Shown here in pieces: positions 25,399 to 33,073 of a stretch of DNA of 64,000 nucleotides (within the stretch, counting starts at the first letter, position 1; every line of letters starts with the position of its first letter). The DNA comes from Hungatella sp. (GTDB lineage Bacteria > Bacillota > Clostridia > Lachnospirales > Lachnospiraceae), in NCBI GenBank assembly GCA_022792815.1, contig JAAWBS010000001.1, forward strand, positions 1 through 64,000, written 5' to 3'. The position numbers were made by a program, and so were the translations under genes. The notes below the pieces were generated by a model. The model saw nothing but the letters and a program-made list of their open reading frames with translations. It was not told the DNA's origin and searched no databases.

Positions 25399-26454
25399 CT
25401 ACCCGAACAGCTTCTTGCCCCATTTGGCGATGGCTTTGACTCCTTTTCCCAGGGCTTTTCCCGCTTTTCCTACCTTGTCTGCGGCATAGAATATCACATC
25501 CGACGCCACTTCTGCCAGGTCCTTTTCTTCCCCAAACTTACCTGTGACCCATTTGCACAGCCCGTTGGCAGCCCAGGTCACAGCCACGGAGCCTGCTCCC
25601 ACGAGGATTGCTCCCGGCCCCAGAGGCACCAATACTGCGGTGACGAAAGCGGTGGAGGCTCCGCCTATGGCGATGTCCACGCCGGTCTCTATGGCGATCT
25701 CAGCCCCCAGCTTCAGCAGATTGCCGTCGCCCCGTTTTTTGTACTCGTCTACATTGTCCACCACGTTGCCGGCCAGCGTCAGGAGGTGACCTGCCCATTT
25801 GGTCGCAACCTTCACCTTGCCCCCCGCAGTCGTAGCGTTCTTGAAAGACAGGTCTTTTCCAAACTGTTTGCCCCAGGAGGAGGTAAAGGTCTTGCCGAAG
25901 CTGGAGGTATCCAGGCCCGTGACGGCGCTGTTAAAGCCAAAGAGGGACTTGGACCAGTCGGCCTTGGAACCCTGAGCTATCGTCCCTGAGATTCCGCCGA
26001 TCATGGAAGAAAGGCTCTTTCCCGCCGCGATTCCGGATTTTAAAGACCACCCTTCTGTGACGATGCTGCCTACAGCCGAAACACCGGCTCCGATGATGCC
26101 GCCTTTGCCGATGAGCTTCCAGGTGTCCTTCATGGTCCACTTATTGAATTCCTTTTTCTTTTTGTCTGATAAGACCTGATGCGGAGCCGCCAGACCATTC
26201 TCACATTCCCTGTATGCTTTCAGAACATCCGACAGGCCTGTCTCCAGATTTTTGATCCCCTGTTTTTCCTCCTCCAGACTGGAGATCACTTTATCCAGCG
26301 CACGGTAGACTGCCGTAAAGTTTCTGCCCCTCATAGACCGGTAGGATCTGATGCTGCGCACGGAGGCGATGGTATTGGACAGTTCCCGCCTGTGGGCCCC
26401 ATACAGAGTCACGGCCATGTCGGCGCCGCTCCATTTTATACTGATTGAACTCAT
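25399..26454 (-). CDS. Candidate type VII substrate with glycine-rich hydrophobic C-terminus
   Basis: I do not recognise a family for this 351-residue protein. Residues 1-90 look like a helical hairpin starting with MSSISIKWSG and ending in Tyr81-x-x-x-Glu85, the YxxxD/E export signal of ESX substrates. The rest (about 110-350) is rich in Gly/Ala/Val with several amphipathic or membrane-like stretches of glycine-zipper type and a Lys-rich end. This resembles pore-type toxin domains in general character only. Start: ATG 26454, two bases after the previous stop; a GTG at 26460 is an alternative. The DUF4176 neighbour supports a secreted effector. No obvious immunity gene is seen. Confidence 0.6.
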   Translation of the reverse strand: MSSISIKWSGADMAVTLYGAHRRELSNTIASVRSIRSYRSMRGRNFTAVYRALDKVISSLEEEKQGIKNLETGLSDVLKAYRECENGLAAPHQVLSDKKKKEFNKWTMKDTWKLIGKGGIIGAGVSAVGSIVTEGWSLKSGIAAGKSLSSMIGGISGTIAQGSKADWSKSLFGFNSAVTGLDTSSFGKTFTSSWGKQFGKDLSFKNATTAGGKVKVATKWAGHLLTLAGNVVDNVDEYKKRGDGNLLKLGAEIAIETGVDIAIGGASTAFVTAVLVPLGPGAILVGAGSVAVTWAANGLCKWVTGKFGEEKDLAEVASDVIFYAADKVGKAGKALGKGVKAIAKWGKKLFG

Positions 26455-26456
26455 AT

Positions 26457-26996
26457 TCACCTGCTCCCCATTCTAAACTCACTCAAAAGCTCATAAAAAT
26501 CTTCCTCACACTTCAAGAGCAGTACTTTCGTATCTCTGTCTCTCTCACATGTCCGGGCAGTCTCGGCATCCAGCACAAACTTGAAATCGCACCTCTGTCC
26601 TAAGCTGTCGGCGATCTTCACATCAGCCTCCGACACCAGGTCCACATTGAACGATACCTGATACACCGTACACTCGGCCACCTGAAATTCCCCCGCTGCC
26701 ACTTTCCTCAGAATCCTCTGTTTCTGCTTTCTGCATACTCGGATCCACCACACCGCGGCTGCGGACATTGCCAGTATCACTGCGGTGACCATGTTCTCCC
26801 CTGCGGATCTGTCTGCAAGACCTGTAGTCAGAGTCACAAGACAGCTTCCCGCCATGACCCCGAAGAACGCCGTGCCGAGAGACATCGCCCTCAGAGTCCT
26901 GGCAAATGATTTTCTTAGGTACCGTAAGGTCCCCTCCTTTTCCGCCCTCACAGGCGGCCGGAATCCGGCCAGCGCTTCTCTCCTTACACAGTCCAC
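26457..26996 (-). CDS. Membrane protein of unknown function in the type VII locus
   Basis: The 179-residue protein has a basic cytoplasmic N-terminus, two membrane helices (about 38-60 and 68-86) and a C-terminal soluble domain of about 85 residues rich in beta-type sequence with several Cys. No known family is recognised. The start is GTG 26996, six bases after AAGGAGA. It lies between the PP2C gene (11 bp) and the candidate substrate gene. It could be a small membrane component replacing a missing EssA/EssB-type part, or an immunity protein for the next gene; neither is proven. Confidence 0.6.
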   Translation of the reverse strand: MDCVRREALAGFRPPVRAEKEGTLRYLRKSFARTLRAMSLGTAFFGVMAGSCLVTLTTGLADRSAGENMVTAVILAMSAAAVWWIRVCRKQKQRILRKVAAGEFQVAECTVYQVSFNVDLVSEADVKIADSLGQRCDFKFVLDAETARTCERDRDTKVLLLKCEEDFYELLSEFRMGSR

Positions 26997-27007
26997 AGGT
27001 TCTCTCC

Positions 27008-27718
27008 TTATACCTTTACCGCAATCAGTGAATAATTGTCCTTCGTGTCATGTTCCACGGCTCTCCGGGCCAGCTTCTCCACCCTGCCCTGCCTCAAAAA
27101 AGGCATCCGGTACATATGCCGCAGACCGGCAAGGAGCTCATCCTCCTCCACATACCGGTAGATACCGTCGCTGCACAGGAGGAATACCTCGCCGGCCCTC
27201 ACCTTGTCCGTGGCACAGGAATACTCCAGGTTCTCGTAGCCTCCCACGGCACTGATGATCATTCCCGCATGTTCGGATCCGGCATCCCTGTCCGGACGAT
27301 TCTCCCACACGTCGTCTCTGGTGATCACCCTGGCACCCTCCCTGCCGCACCGGTAGATGCGGCTGTCTCCGCAGGAGAGGTACCCGCAGATGCCCTGATG
27401 CACAAACAAGAGGGCCAAGGTGGAACAGCTGTTTCCCGCTCCGGAGTCCCGGCACAATTCCTCATTGATCTGTTCTGCCGTGTCCTTGATATGGCCAAAA
27501 AGAGAAAAGAAGTCTTTCGCCCTGTGAGCTTGAAACACGTACTCCCACCAGGCACCGTACCGCTGCGCGATATAACCGCTGGCTCCGGCCCCGTCGAGGG
27601 AGCCTCCCACTCCGTCTGCTACCAGAAAAATCCCGGAGTTTCCCTCATTCCGCATGAGAATGGAATCCTGATTGTCTTCCCGGTAATCTCCCTTCTCACA
27701 GATGCCCCACACCGTCAT
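27008..27718 (-). CDS. PP2C-family Ser/Thr protein phosphatase
   Basis: The 236-residue single-domain phosphatase has the metal-binding motifs of PPM enzymes: REDNQD near 13-18, LVADGVGG near 32-39, CGDSRIYR near 115-122, LLCSDGIYRYV near 180-190 and DTKDNYSLI near the end. It would remove phosphate from Thr/Ser, reversing a Hanks-type kinase. ATG overlaps the stop of the VWA-FHA gene (ATGA), so translation is coupled and the FHA protein is a likely substrate or partner. No kinase lies in this operon; the nearest is at 51186-52637. Confidence 0.93.
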   Translation of the reverse strand: MTVWGICEKGDYREDNQDSILMRNEGNSGIFLVADGVGGSLDGAGASGYIAQRYGAWWEYVFQAHRAKDFFSLFGHIKDTAEQINEELCRDSGAGNSCSTLALLFVHQGICGYLSCGDSRIYRCGREGARVITRDDVWENRPDRDAGSEHAGMIISAVGGYENLEYSCATDKVRAGEVFLLCSDGIYRYVEEDELLAGLRHMYRMPFLRQGRVEKLARRAVEHDTKDNYSLIAVKV

Positions 27719-29244
27719 CTGTAAGTCACCTTAAGCCTGACCGGTCCCAATTTGAGCACGGCTCCTGACGGAAGCGGCAGTTCCGGGGCTACTCTCTTGT
27801 CGTTGACAAAGGTTCCGTTGGTGGAGGCGATCACGTCCCCTCCCCCGTCTCTCACAAACAGGCTGTCTCCCTTGGACACGATCTCACAGTGAACCGATGA
27901 GACGTAGGTATTGTAGTCAATGACGATCTGACACTTCTTCCTGTCCCTGCCGACGAGAAGTTTATCCCGCAAGGGGTACTCAAAGGTCTTGGACGGGTTG
28001 TCTAAATCCTGTAATGTCAGTTGAAGCCCTCCTGCGGCCTTCAGCATCCTGGTGTGGCCGTCGCTGTCATCGCCGCCTCCCTGAAGTCCGGCCACGGCAT
28101 CCCTGGAGCGGCCGATGCCTGATAAGTCGATCTGGGACTTCTGGGCATCTGCTTTTTTCTTCTTCCCGGCCAGGATCACCCCAGTCACAATCGCGATGAC
28201 CAGGACAAGGGCCGCGGCTATCCCTGCCGCCAGAAACGGCATCCCGAAAAATCCGTCCTCCGTGTCGGAAACCATCACTTCGGTCTCCTCCGCGCTCTCT
28301 GTCTGCTCTGCATCCTCGGTCTCCGGCTCCTCGGTGGTCTCCGGTTCTGTCTCCGCCTCAATCTCCTCCTGGGTCGTCTCCTCCACGGCCTTAAATGGCA
28401 TGTCCACCTGGGCCGTACAGTAGTCATCGCCAAAGGAGACCCTCACAGTCCTGGCAGTTCCGTCACAGGACTTGTCCGGAGGGGTGATGTTCACCCTGAT
28501 GATGTCTTCGTCCTCCTCTATTCCCTGAAGGATATCCCCGACTGACGCCTCGGTGAAGAGATAGTTCCTCCCGCCGGACATCCGGGACAGGGCGAACATC
28601 TTCTTTAAATTTTCCTCATTGCCCTTGGCCGGGCAGCCGATGGCATAGACAGGCACTTTTGCCGCCTGAATCTTTTTGTTCAGCTCGTCGTCCGTGTAGC
28701 CCAAAGCCTCATCGTCCACGCCGTCTGCTATGACAATGACACGGGTATACCGGATATCTTCATAACTGCTGATATCGCTCATCACCGTGTACATCACATT
28801 GGTAAAATAACTGTCTTGATTCTCGAACTGAAGGCTGTCAATCTGAGCCTTGATATCCAGATAATCGCTGCTCTCCTGAACCAGATAGGTGAGATTTTCT
28901 GCAAATGTGGCGATGGTAAAGACGTCTCCGTCATTTCGGTCCGCCGCCAGCTGAGTCAAAAATTCCTTGATCTCTTCCCTGTACTTCTTGTCGATGGACA
29001 GAGAGTTGTCCAACACCACTATGGTCCTAAAAGGCCCGGGCTCTTCTGTCGTAAAGCCCGGGGCCTCATCATTTCCCACATAGACGTGATCGATCTCTCG
29101 TCCCTGATCTTTTAAAAACAGAACCACCGAATCCGGACCTGTGTATGCGTTCATCACCGCTTCCAACTGAGCGGCCGCCGCCAGTGTGCCGGTGAGAAGC
29201 ACCATACAGCACACTGCGGAAATGAATCTGATGATCTTTTTCAT
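27715..29244 (-). CDS. VWA and FHA membrane protein of the type VII locus
   Basis: The 509-residue protein has a Sec signal peptide (1-24) and an extracytoplasmic von Willebrand A domain (about 72-265) with a MIDAS-like DNSLS. Next come a Ser-poor beta region, an acidic Glu/Thr linker (about 300-345), one membrane helix (about 350-378) and a cytoplasmic FHA domain (about 405-509) with SSVHCEI and STNGTFVND motifs. It could link events outside the membrane to phosphothreonine signalling inside. It is coupled to the PP2C gene by ATGA. The domain order is clear; a structural or regulatory role in secretion is inference. Confidence 0.88.
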   Translation of the reverse strand: MKKIIRFISAVCCMVLLTGTLAAAAQLEAVMNAYTGPDSVVLFLKDQGREIDHVYVGNDEAPGFTTEEPGPFRTIVVLDNSLSIDKKYREEIKEFLTQLAADRNDGDVFTIATFAENLTYLVQESSDYLDIKAQIDSLQFENQDSYFTNVMYTVMSDISSYEDIRYTRVIVIADGVDDEALGYTDDELNKKIQAAKVPVYAIGCPAKGNEENLKKMFALSRMSGGRNYLFTEASVGDILQGIEEDEDIIRVNITPPDKSCDGTARTVRVSFGDDYCTAQVDMPFKAVEETTQEEIEAETEPETTEEPETEDAEQTESAEETEVMVSDTEDGFFGMPFLAAGIAAALVLVIAIVTGVILAGKKKKADAQKSQIDLSGIGRSRDAVAGLQGGGDDSDGHTRMLKAAGGLQLTLQDLDNPSKTFEYPLRDKLLVGRDRKKCQIVIDYNTYVSSVHCEIVSKGDSLFVRDGGGDVIASTNGTFVNDKRVAPELPLPSGAVLKLGPVRLKVTYR

Positions 29245-29252
29245 GTTGTCAA

Positions 29253-29567
29253 TTACGCGATCACATCGACCTGAAGGGCTGATGCCACCTCCTGGGCCGT
29301 CCGCTCTGCCTCCTGGTATACCTGAGCCATGGCCTGAAGGTCCGTGGCGTGCTCGTTGATCATCTTGACCATCTTATTGATGCTCTCCTGAAGACCGTGG
29401 GCCTTGTTGTAGTAGGCGGTAGCCGCCTCGCCGGCCCAGGTTCCGTTTAAGCTGTCCACTGTGGAAAGCATGTTGGATGTAAGATTCTGAACGGTCGCTG
29501 CGGATGCAGAAAAGCTCTGGGCTGTAGAAATAAGTTTCTCCGGGGTTACTCTCAATGTTCCTGTCAT
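29253..29567 (-). CDS. WXG100 protein 1
   Basis: The 104-residue helical-hairpin protein of the ESAT-6 superfamily has Trp44-Ala-Gly46 at the turn and Tyr84-x-x-x-Glu88 in the second helix, the two marks of ESX substrates. Such proteins are exported as dimers and often help partner toxins across EssC. The start is ATG 29567, nine bases after GGAGA; the ATG three codons earlier touches that site. It is the last of six related genes in a row and stands 8 bp before the VWA-FHA gene. Confidence 0.9.
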   Translation of the reverse strand: MTGTLRVTPEKLISTAQSFSASAATVQNLTSNMLSTVDSLNGTWAGEAATAYYNKAHGLQESINKMVKMINEHATDLQAMAQVYQEAERTAQEVASALQVDVIA

Positions 29568-29625
29568 GATTATCATTCTCCTTTATCTATGATTTCTGTT
29601 CCTGTCCGATTCCTGGTGAACCGCT

Positions 29626-29928
29626 CTACTTGTAGGATCTGGTGCTTGCGGTGCCGACGTTCTTCGCCTCAGCAGCCTCGTATTTCTGGGCATTGTTCTC
29701 TAAAGCCTGACAATACTTCTCGATGGTGTCATAAAACACATCCATCTGGGACTTGTCGCTGTTGTAGGCGTTGTGGAAGTTCTCCTTGGCCTCGCCGTCC
29801 CACATTCCCATCAGCTGCTGCTCCGTGCCGGTCATATCCTCCACAGCCTTCTTAAACTGGTTGTTCAACTGTCTCAGCTCGCTTGCCTTAGACTTTAAGT
29901 CCCCTGATGTTACTTTGATCTCTGCCAT
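29626..29928 (-). CDS. WXG100 protein 2
   Basis: The 100-residue ESAT-6-like protein has Trp43-Asp-Gly45 at the turn and Tyr83-x-x-x-Glu87 near the C-terminus. The remainder is two amphipathic helices. The start is ATG after AGGAGG. Of the set it is the closest in pattern to canonical EsxA-type proteins (WDGEAKENF), so it may be the main secreted partner. Confidence 0.92.
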   Translation of the reverse strand: MAEIKVTSGDLKSKASELRQLNNQFKKAVEDMTGTEQQLMGMWDGEAKENFHNAYNSDKSQMDVFYDTIEKYCQALENNAQKYEAAEAKNVGTASTRSYK

Positions 29929-29994
29929 GTTTCATTCCTCCTAAAAAGTTTTAATATATCACTCAAGTGTAATGGTAACACATTGAATTTCAAC

Positions 29995-30306
29995 CTACTG
30001 ATACGTTCTGGACTCCGCGATCTCGAGAGCCCTCAGTTCAGCCTCCTTCACCGCTTCCGCTGTGGTCCTGATGGCCTGGGCGATCTTCTTCACACTGGCA
30101 GCCGTAGTCCCGATCTCCTCCTGCACCTTCCCTGCCTTAGAGTAATACTCGGGAGAACTGTCGCTCTGCCAAACGCTTTTTAACTGACCGATGGTATCTG
30201 CCAGCCTGTCCTTCGCCAGCTGTTCCAGCTTTCTGCCGATGGATTCCAGCTTTTCCGCCTGTCTGATGGCTTGTTTATAGTTAAACAAAATCTCTGTCTT
30301 TGTCAT
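29995..30306 (-). CDS. WXG100-like protein 3, with WQS turn and no YxxxE
   Basis: The 103-residue helical-hairpin protein has Trp46-Gln-Ser48 where the others have WxG, and no YxxxD/E motif in the second helix. It ends in SRTYQ. Start: ATG six bases after AGGAGG. Lack of the export motif fits the partner that travels inside a heterodimer, or a non-secreted adaptor. The 66-bp gap downstream contains nothing notable. Confidence 0.85.
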   Translation of the reverse strand: MTKTEILFNYKQAIRQAEKLESIGRKLEQLAKDRLADTIGQLKSVWQSDSSPEYYSKAGKVQEEIGTTAASVKKIAQAIRTTAEAVKEAELRALEIAESRTYQ

Positions 30307-30319
30307 CCCGGCACCTCCT

Positions 30320-30634
30320 CTATGCGATCACGTCTGTAGCCAGAGTCTGGTTATTCTCTGTCAGCGCCCTCTCGTTCTCGTCGTAGACTCCTGCCATGAC
30401 CAGCAGGTCTCCGGGATGCTCTTTAAACCGCCGGATGACCTGGTCCGTGTCATCCTTCTTGGAGTCAAAGTCCTTCCTCGCCTTATCTCCGGCGGCTCCC
30501 ACCCAGTATCCGGTGCTTCTGGACATGATATCCTGAATACTGGCAAAATGGCTTTCCAATTTTCTAATGTCCTGTTCCACCTCCGAGGCCTTGGTCCTCA
30601 GGGCCTCTGTGGTAACTTTTAATATTATGCTCAT
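30320..30634 (-). CDS. WXG100 protein 4
   Basis: The 104-residue ESAT-6-like protein has Trp44-Val-Gly46 at the turn and Tyr84-x-x-x-Glu88 near the C-terminus. The tail (TLATDVIA) resembles that of WXG100 protein 1 (ALQVDVIA), suggesting a duplication or a shared contact. The start is ATG after a GGGGGAGA ribosome site, and the gene ends 13 bp before protein 3. Confidence 0.9.
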   Translation of the reverse strand: MSIILKVTTEALRTKASEVEQDIRKLESHFASIQDIMSRSTGYWVGAAGDKARKDFDSKKDDTDQVIRRFKEHPGDLLVMAGVYDENERALTENNQTLATDVIA

Positions 30635-30644
30635 TGGTCTCCCC

Positions 30645-30953
30645 CTATACTCTTATGGCACTGACAATCGAGGCCACGCTGCTCTCACAGGTCTCATACC
30701 GGGCTTTGGCCTCCTCCAAAAGCCCAATCATAGCCTCTATGATCTCTGCCATGGAGTTTAAGGTCTCGTAATCAGACTGAAACTGCGCCACAAAGGCATT
30801 TTTCGCCTCGCCCTCCCACATGGCTCCGAGACCGTTAATCCCGGCCATCATGCTCTCCCCGGTCTTTCTCAGACCGTCCAAATGGGTCTTCAGACTGTCG
30901 ATGTCGCTCTGGAGCCTTTTCGTCTCGATCTCCAGCTTGGTTAACGCTGCCAT
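30645..30953 (-). CDS. WXG100 protein 5
   Basis: The 102-residue ESAT-6-like protein has Trp46-Glu-Gly48 at the turn and Tyr86-x-x-x-Glu90 in the second helix. Its ATG lies inside the last codons of the preceding gene (13-bp overlap), so the two are translated together and may pair as a heterodimer. Confidence 0.9.
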   Translation of the reverse strand: MAALTKLEIETKRLQSDIDSLKTHLDGLRKTGESMMAGINGLGAMWEGEAKNAFVAQFQSDYETLNSMAEIIEAMIGLLEEAKARYETCESSVASIVSAIRV

Positions 30954-31324
30954 CCGCTCTCACCTCCATACAATACGGTATTGACTCTGTCATAGAATCC
31001 GGACAGATCTACATTGGCTGTGTGAACCGGACTCTGCGGGGGGGCCTGGGACTCAAAGCTGTCCTCGATCTGTGTCTCTGTCCTCTGATACAAATCTCCG
31101 ATGTTGTCCAGAGCCTGAGCCATCATCTTGGTCTTGTACCGCTCCTCGGTCACCCTGTCCTCAAGCCTTCTCAGCATCCGGATCTCCGTGCCGAATTCTG
31201 TCTGTCTCTCCAGCGCTCTCTCCACCGCTTCCAGCTCTGCCGTCACTGTCCCCAGCTCTCTTGATATCTCCTGGATGTGGAGACTGATGTGTCTTATCTC
31301 TTCTGTATTGGCTTGCACATTCAC
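30941..31324 (-). CDS. ESAT-6-like coiled-coil protein without a WXG motif
   Basis: The 127-residue protein has two long charged helices and a loose C-terminal tail of about 40 residues. No WxG is present, but Tyr79-x-x-x-Glu83 occurs in the second helix and the length fits an ESX-type hairpin. The start is GTG 31324, eight bases after AAGGAGA. It is the first gene of the WXG100 cassette behind the candidate LytTR-controlled promoter and overlaps WXG100 protein 5. It is probably a diverged partner or adaptor of the secreted proteins. Confidence 0.72.
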   Translation of the reverse strand: MNVQANTEEIRHISLHIQEISRELGTVTAELEAVERALERQTEFGTEIRMLRRLEDRVTEERYKTKMMAQALDNIGDLYQRTETQIEDSFESQAPPQSPVHTANVDLSGFYDRVNTVLYGGESGWQR

Positions 31325-31348
31325 TTTTTATCTCCTTGTCATGGCACA

Positions 31349-31380
31349 AGTATACCTCTCTTTTCACGGGTGTGTGTCAA
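31349..31380 (-). promoter_or_regulatory. Promoter of the WXG100 cassette with a 20-bp spacer
   Basis: On the minus strand a perfect TTGACA (31380-31375) and a good TATACT (31354-31349) are 20 bases apart, three more than the optimum. Such long spacers usually make a promoter weak unless an activator helps. It lies 25 bp before the GTG of the first cassette gene. Confidence 0.55.
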
Positions 31381-31383
31381 AAA

Positions 31384-31417
31384 CTGACAAAATGCATGTT
31401 TTAGCCGACGAAATGCA
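31384..31417 (-). promoter_or_regulatory. Candidate LytTR-type binding site (two direct repeats)
   Basis: Two copies of TGCATTTYGTCRG (minus strand; 31417-31405 and 31396-31384) are arranged head-to-tail with a 21-bp period, that is two helical turns, and end three bases before the -35 element. LytTR-family activators such as AgrA bind paired direct repeats with about this period next to promoters with long spacers. A LytTR protein is encoded upstream in the same locus (32356-33072). Confidence 0.55.
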
Positions 31418-31442
31418 CATTGCCCTCTGGTTCCTGCCTCTT

Positions 31443-31691
31443 TCACACGAGAATCAGCTTCTCCCCGTTCTTCACACTGTAGCCTTTGAGAGAACTTCTG
31501 GGATTAAAATTCACTTTCTTGTCCACGGAACTCATGACAAACCGCTCCTTATCCCCGGCTAAGGCGGAATGCTCTTTCTGGCAGATCAGCTCTGAGATCT
31601 CCTCGATCAGCACCGCGATCCTGGACTCCTCGTCCAGATTGAAATTATATACCCTGTCCAAAGCCGGAACGTACACATCCACATTGATCAT
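31443..31691 (-). CDS. YukD/EsaB-type ubiquitin-like protein
   Basis: The 82-residue protein has a beta-grasp pattern: MINVDVYVPALDRVYNFNL, a central helix with ISELI, and the ending GYSVKNGEKLILV. YukD/EsaB proteins are small cytoplasmic parts of Firmicutes type VII systems, needed for or regulating secretion. The ATG at 31691 overlaps the previous stop (ATGA) and follows AGAGGGGA; the frame extends 28 codons upstream within the previous gene, but that is not coding. It is the last gene before the promoter gap (31325-31442). Confidence 0.85.
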   Translation of the reverse strand: MINVDVYVPALDRVYNFNLDEESRIAVLIEEISELICQKEHSALAGDKERFVMSSVDKKVNFNPRSSLKGYSVKNGEKLILV

Positions 31692-32359
31692 AGCTCTTCC
31701 CCTCTGATTTCCTTTAATAGTAGGCCGGCGGCCTCCTCTGCCGAGTACATATGGCAGTAGCTGACGTCTCTGCACAGAACATCAAGCCACGGAAAGACCA
31801 GGGACCGAAAGCCGCGGATCCGATTGTCCCGTTCCCCGTCCTCTGCCCTGATCCTCTCTGCCTCAAAAAACATCTCCTCATGCCCTGCTTCCAAATCTTT
31901 TTGAGCATGACCTTCCAGTGCCATGGCCTCCTCCCGGTGTTCGGTCAGACTCCTCGGCAGCTGTTCGTTGTCAAACAGATCCCGGACGTAGGCCTCCGGC
32001 TCTGCAGGCCACAGCTTCACCTGGGGACGGCCGGGACCGCTCTGTTTCTCCAGGACGATCACCGGTCCCTGTCCGCCGGCCCCCGGATAGATCAGCTGCT
32101 GGCCGGGGACTCCCTCCCGTAAGGTCAGTTTTATGATATATTCGGACAGACCCATGACTCTGACCAGTTCCATGACCTCCCCGGTCAAAACGATCCGGCC
32201 CCCGCTCTGCATCGCCTGCTTTCTTCTGTACAGCTGCGCTACGGCATGGACGATGGCCGAGTCGTCTAAGTCCTCTTCCCGACTGAACATGTACAGACTC
32301 TTCTGGCCGGCCAGGACGAGGAGGGTGATAAATTGTTCTTCCGTAAAAATGTATTTCAT
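31688..32359 (-). CDS. Cytoplasmic protein of unknown function in the type VII locus
   Basis: The 223-residue soluble protein has no signal peptide. It begins MKYIFTEEQFITLLVLAGQK, continues as mixed alpha/beta with a polar, Glu-rich middle (about 130-170) and ends with a helical part containing a few Cys. I recognise no family. Its place between the LytTR regulator and the EsaB-like gene, with ATGA overlaps at both ends, shows it is a core member of the locus. A substrate-specific chaperone is one possibility, by loose analogy with EspG of mycobacterial ESX systems. Confidence 0.6.
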   Translation of the reverse strand: MKYIFTEEQFITLLVLAGQKSLYMFSREEDLDDSAIVHAVAQLYRRKQAMQSGGRIVLTGEVMELVRVMGLSEYIIKLTLREGVPGQQLIYPGAGGQGPVIVLEKQSGPGRPQVKLWPAEPEAYVRDLFDNEQLPRSLTEHREEAMALEGHAQKDLEAGHEEMFFEAERIRAEDGERDNRIRGFRSLVFPWLDVLCRDVSYCHMYSAEEAAGLLLKEIRGEEL

Positions 32360-33072
32360 GTGATCAGTCTCTTGATATCCTGTCTATAGGTTCTGGACAG
32401 AAGAGCCGCCGCCCCGCCCTCCATCTCGATGATCCCCTCCGACAGCCGGATCTTCCGGATCTTTCTGGAATTGACCAGATAAGAGCGGTGACATCTTACA
32501 AAATAGGCGGGGACCGTGGTCTGCAGGTTCTCGATGCTGTCGTAAAAATCGTACTCTTCCCGATCTGTTCTCACATTGATCTTCTTGTTGCTGGCCTCGA
32601 AGAACAGGATCCTGTGGTAGGGAATCAGGATTTTCCCCTCTCGGGATCCCAAGACAAACTGTTCGTCGGGATCCGGGCTGTCCAGGGTCTGCAAAAAGGC
32701 GTCAAACATCTCTTCATTGACCTGGTCGAACTCTCTCTGGGCAAAAGGCCTCAGAAGAAGGAGATCCGGCGCGATTCCCGGCCTTAAGTACTGCATGGGA
32801 GACACGGTCGGGGAAGTGAGAATCATCAGCAGCGCCTCCCCTCCCTTCTGCCTAAGCCTTCGTAGGGCCTCCACATCCGACGGGGCCCTGATCTCGAAGT
32901 AGACCAGATCCGTCAATCCCTCGAGGGAACCGTCCCCCGCCAGCTGTTCCGGCGCCGTGGTCTTGGTGAAGGTTAGCTTATCCTCGGTCTTTCGGGCTGT
33001 CTGGCTGCGGCAGCCCTTTTCTATGATACTCTGCTCTCTTAACACTCTGTTGAAGGAAAAAACCGAAATCAT
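32356..33072 (-). CDS. LytTR-type transcription regulator of the type VII locus
   Basis: The 238-residue protein has an N-terminal receiver-like domain (about 1-130) in which the usual acidic phosphorylation site is not clear, and a C-terminal LytTR DNA-binding domain (about 135-238) with the segments RILFFEASNKKINV, YFVRCHRSYLVN and LSRTYRQDIKRLI. LytTR proteins activate promoters through paired direct repeats. It starts at ATG 33072, two bases after the essC stop, and overlaps the next gene by ATGA. No histidine kinase is adjacent, so it may respond to a different signal. The candidate site at 31384-31417 suggests it controls the WXG100 cassette. Confidence 0.85.
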   Translation of the reverse strand: MISVFSFNRVLREQSIIEKGCRSQTARKTEDKLTFTKTTAPEQLAGDGSLEGLTDLVYFEIRAPSDVEALRRLRQKGGEALLMILTSPTVSPMQYLRPGIAPDLLLLRPFAQREFDQVNEEMFDAFLQTLDSPDPDEQFVLGSREGKILIPYHRILFFEASNKKINVRTDREEYDFYDSIENLQTTVPAYFVRCHRSYLVNSRKIRKIRLSEGIIEMEGGAAALLSRTYRQDIKRLIT

Positions 33073-33073
33073 G

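Noticed and set aside
31688-32359. Direct naming of this gene as EspG or EssB
   Set aside because: No motif supports either name; only position suggests a secretion role.
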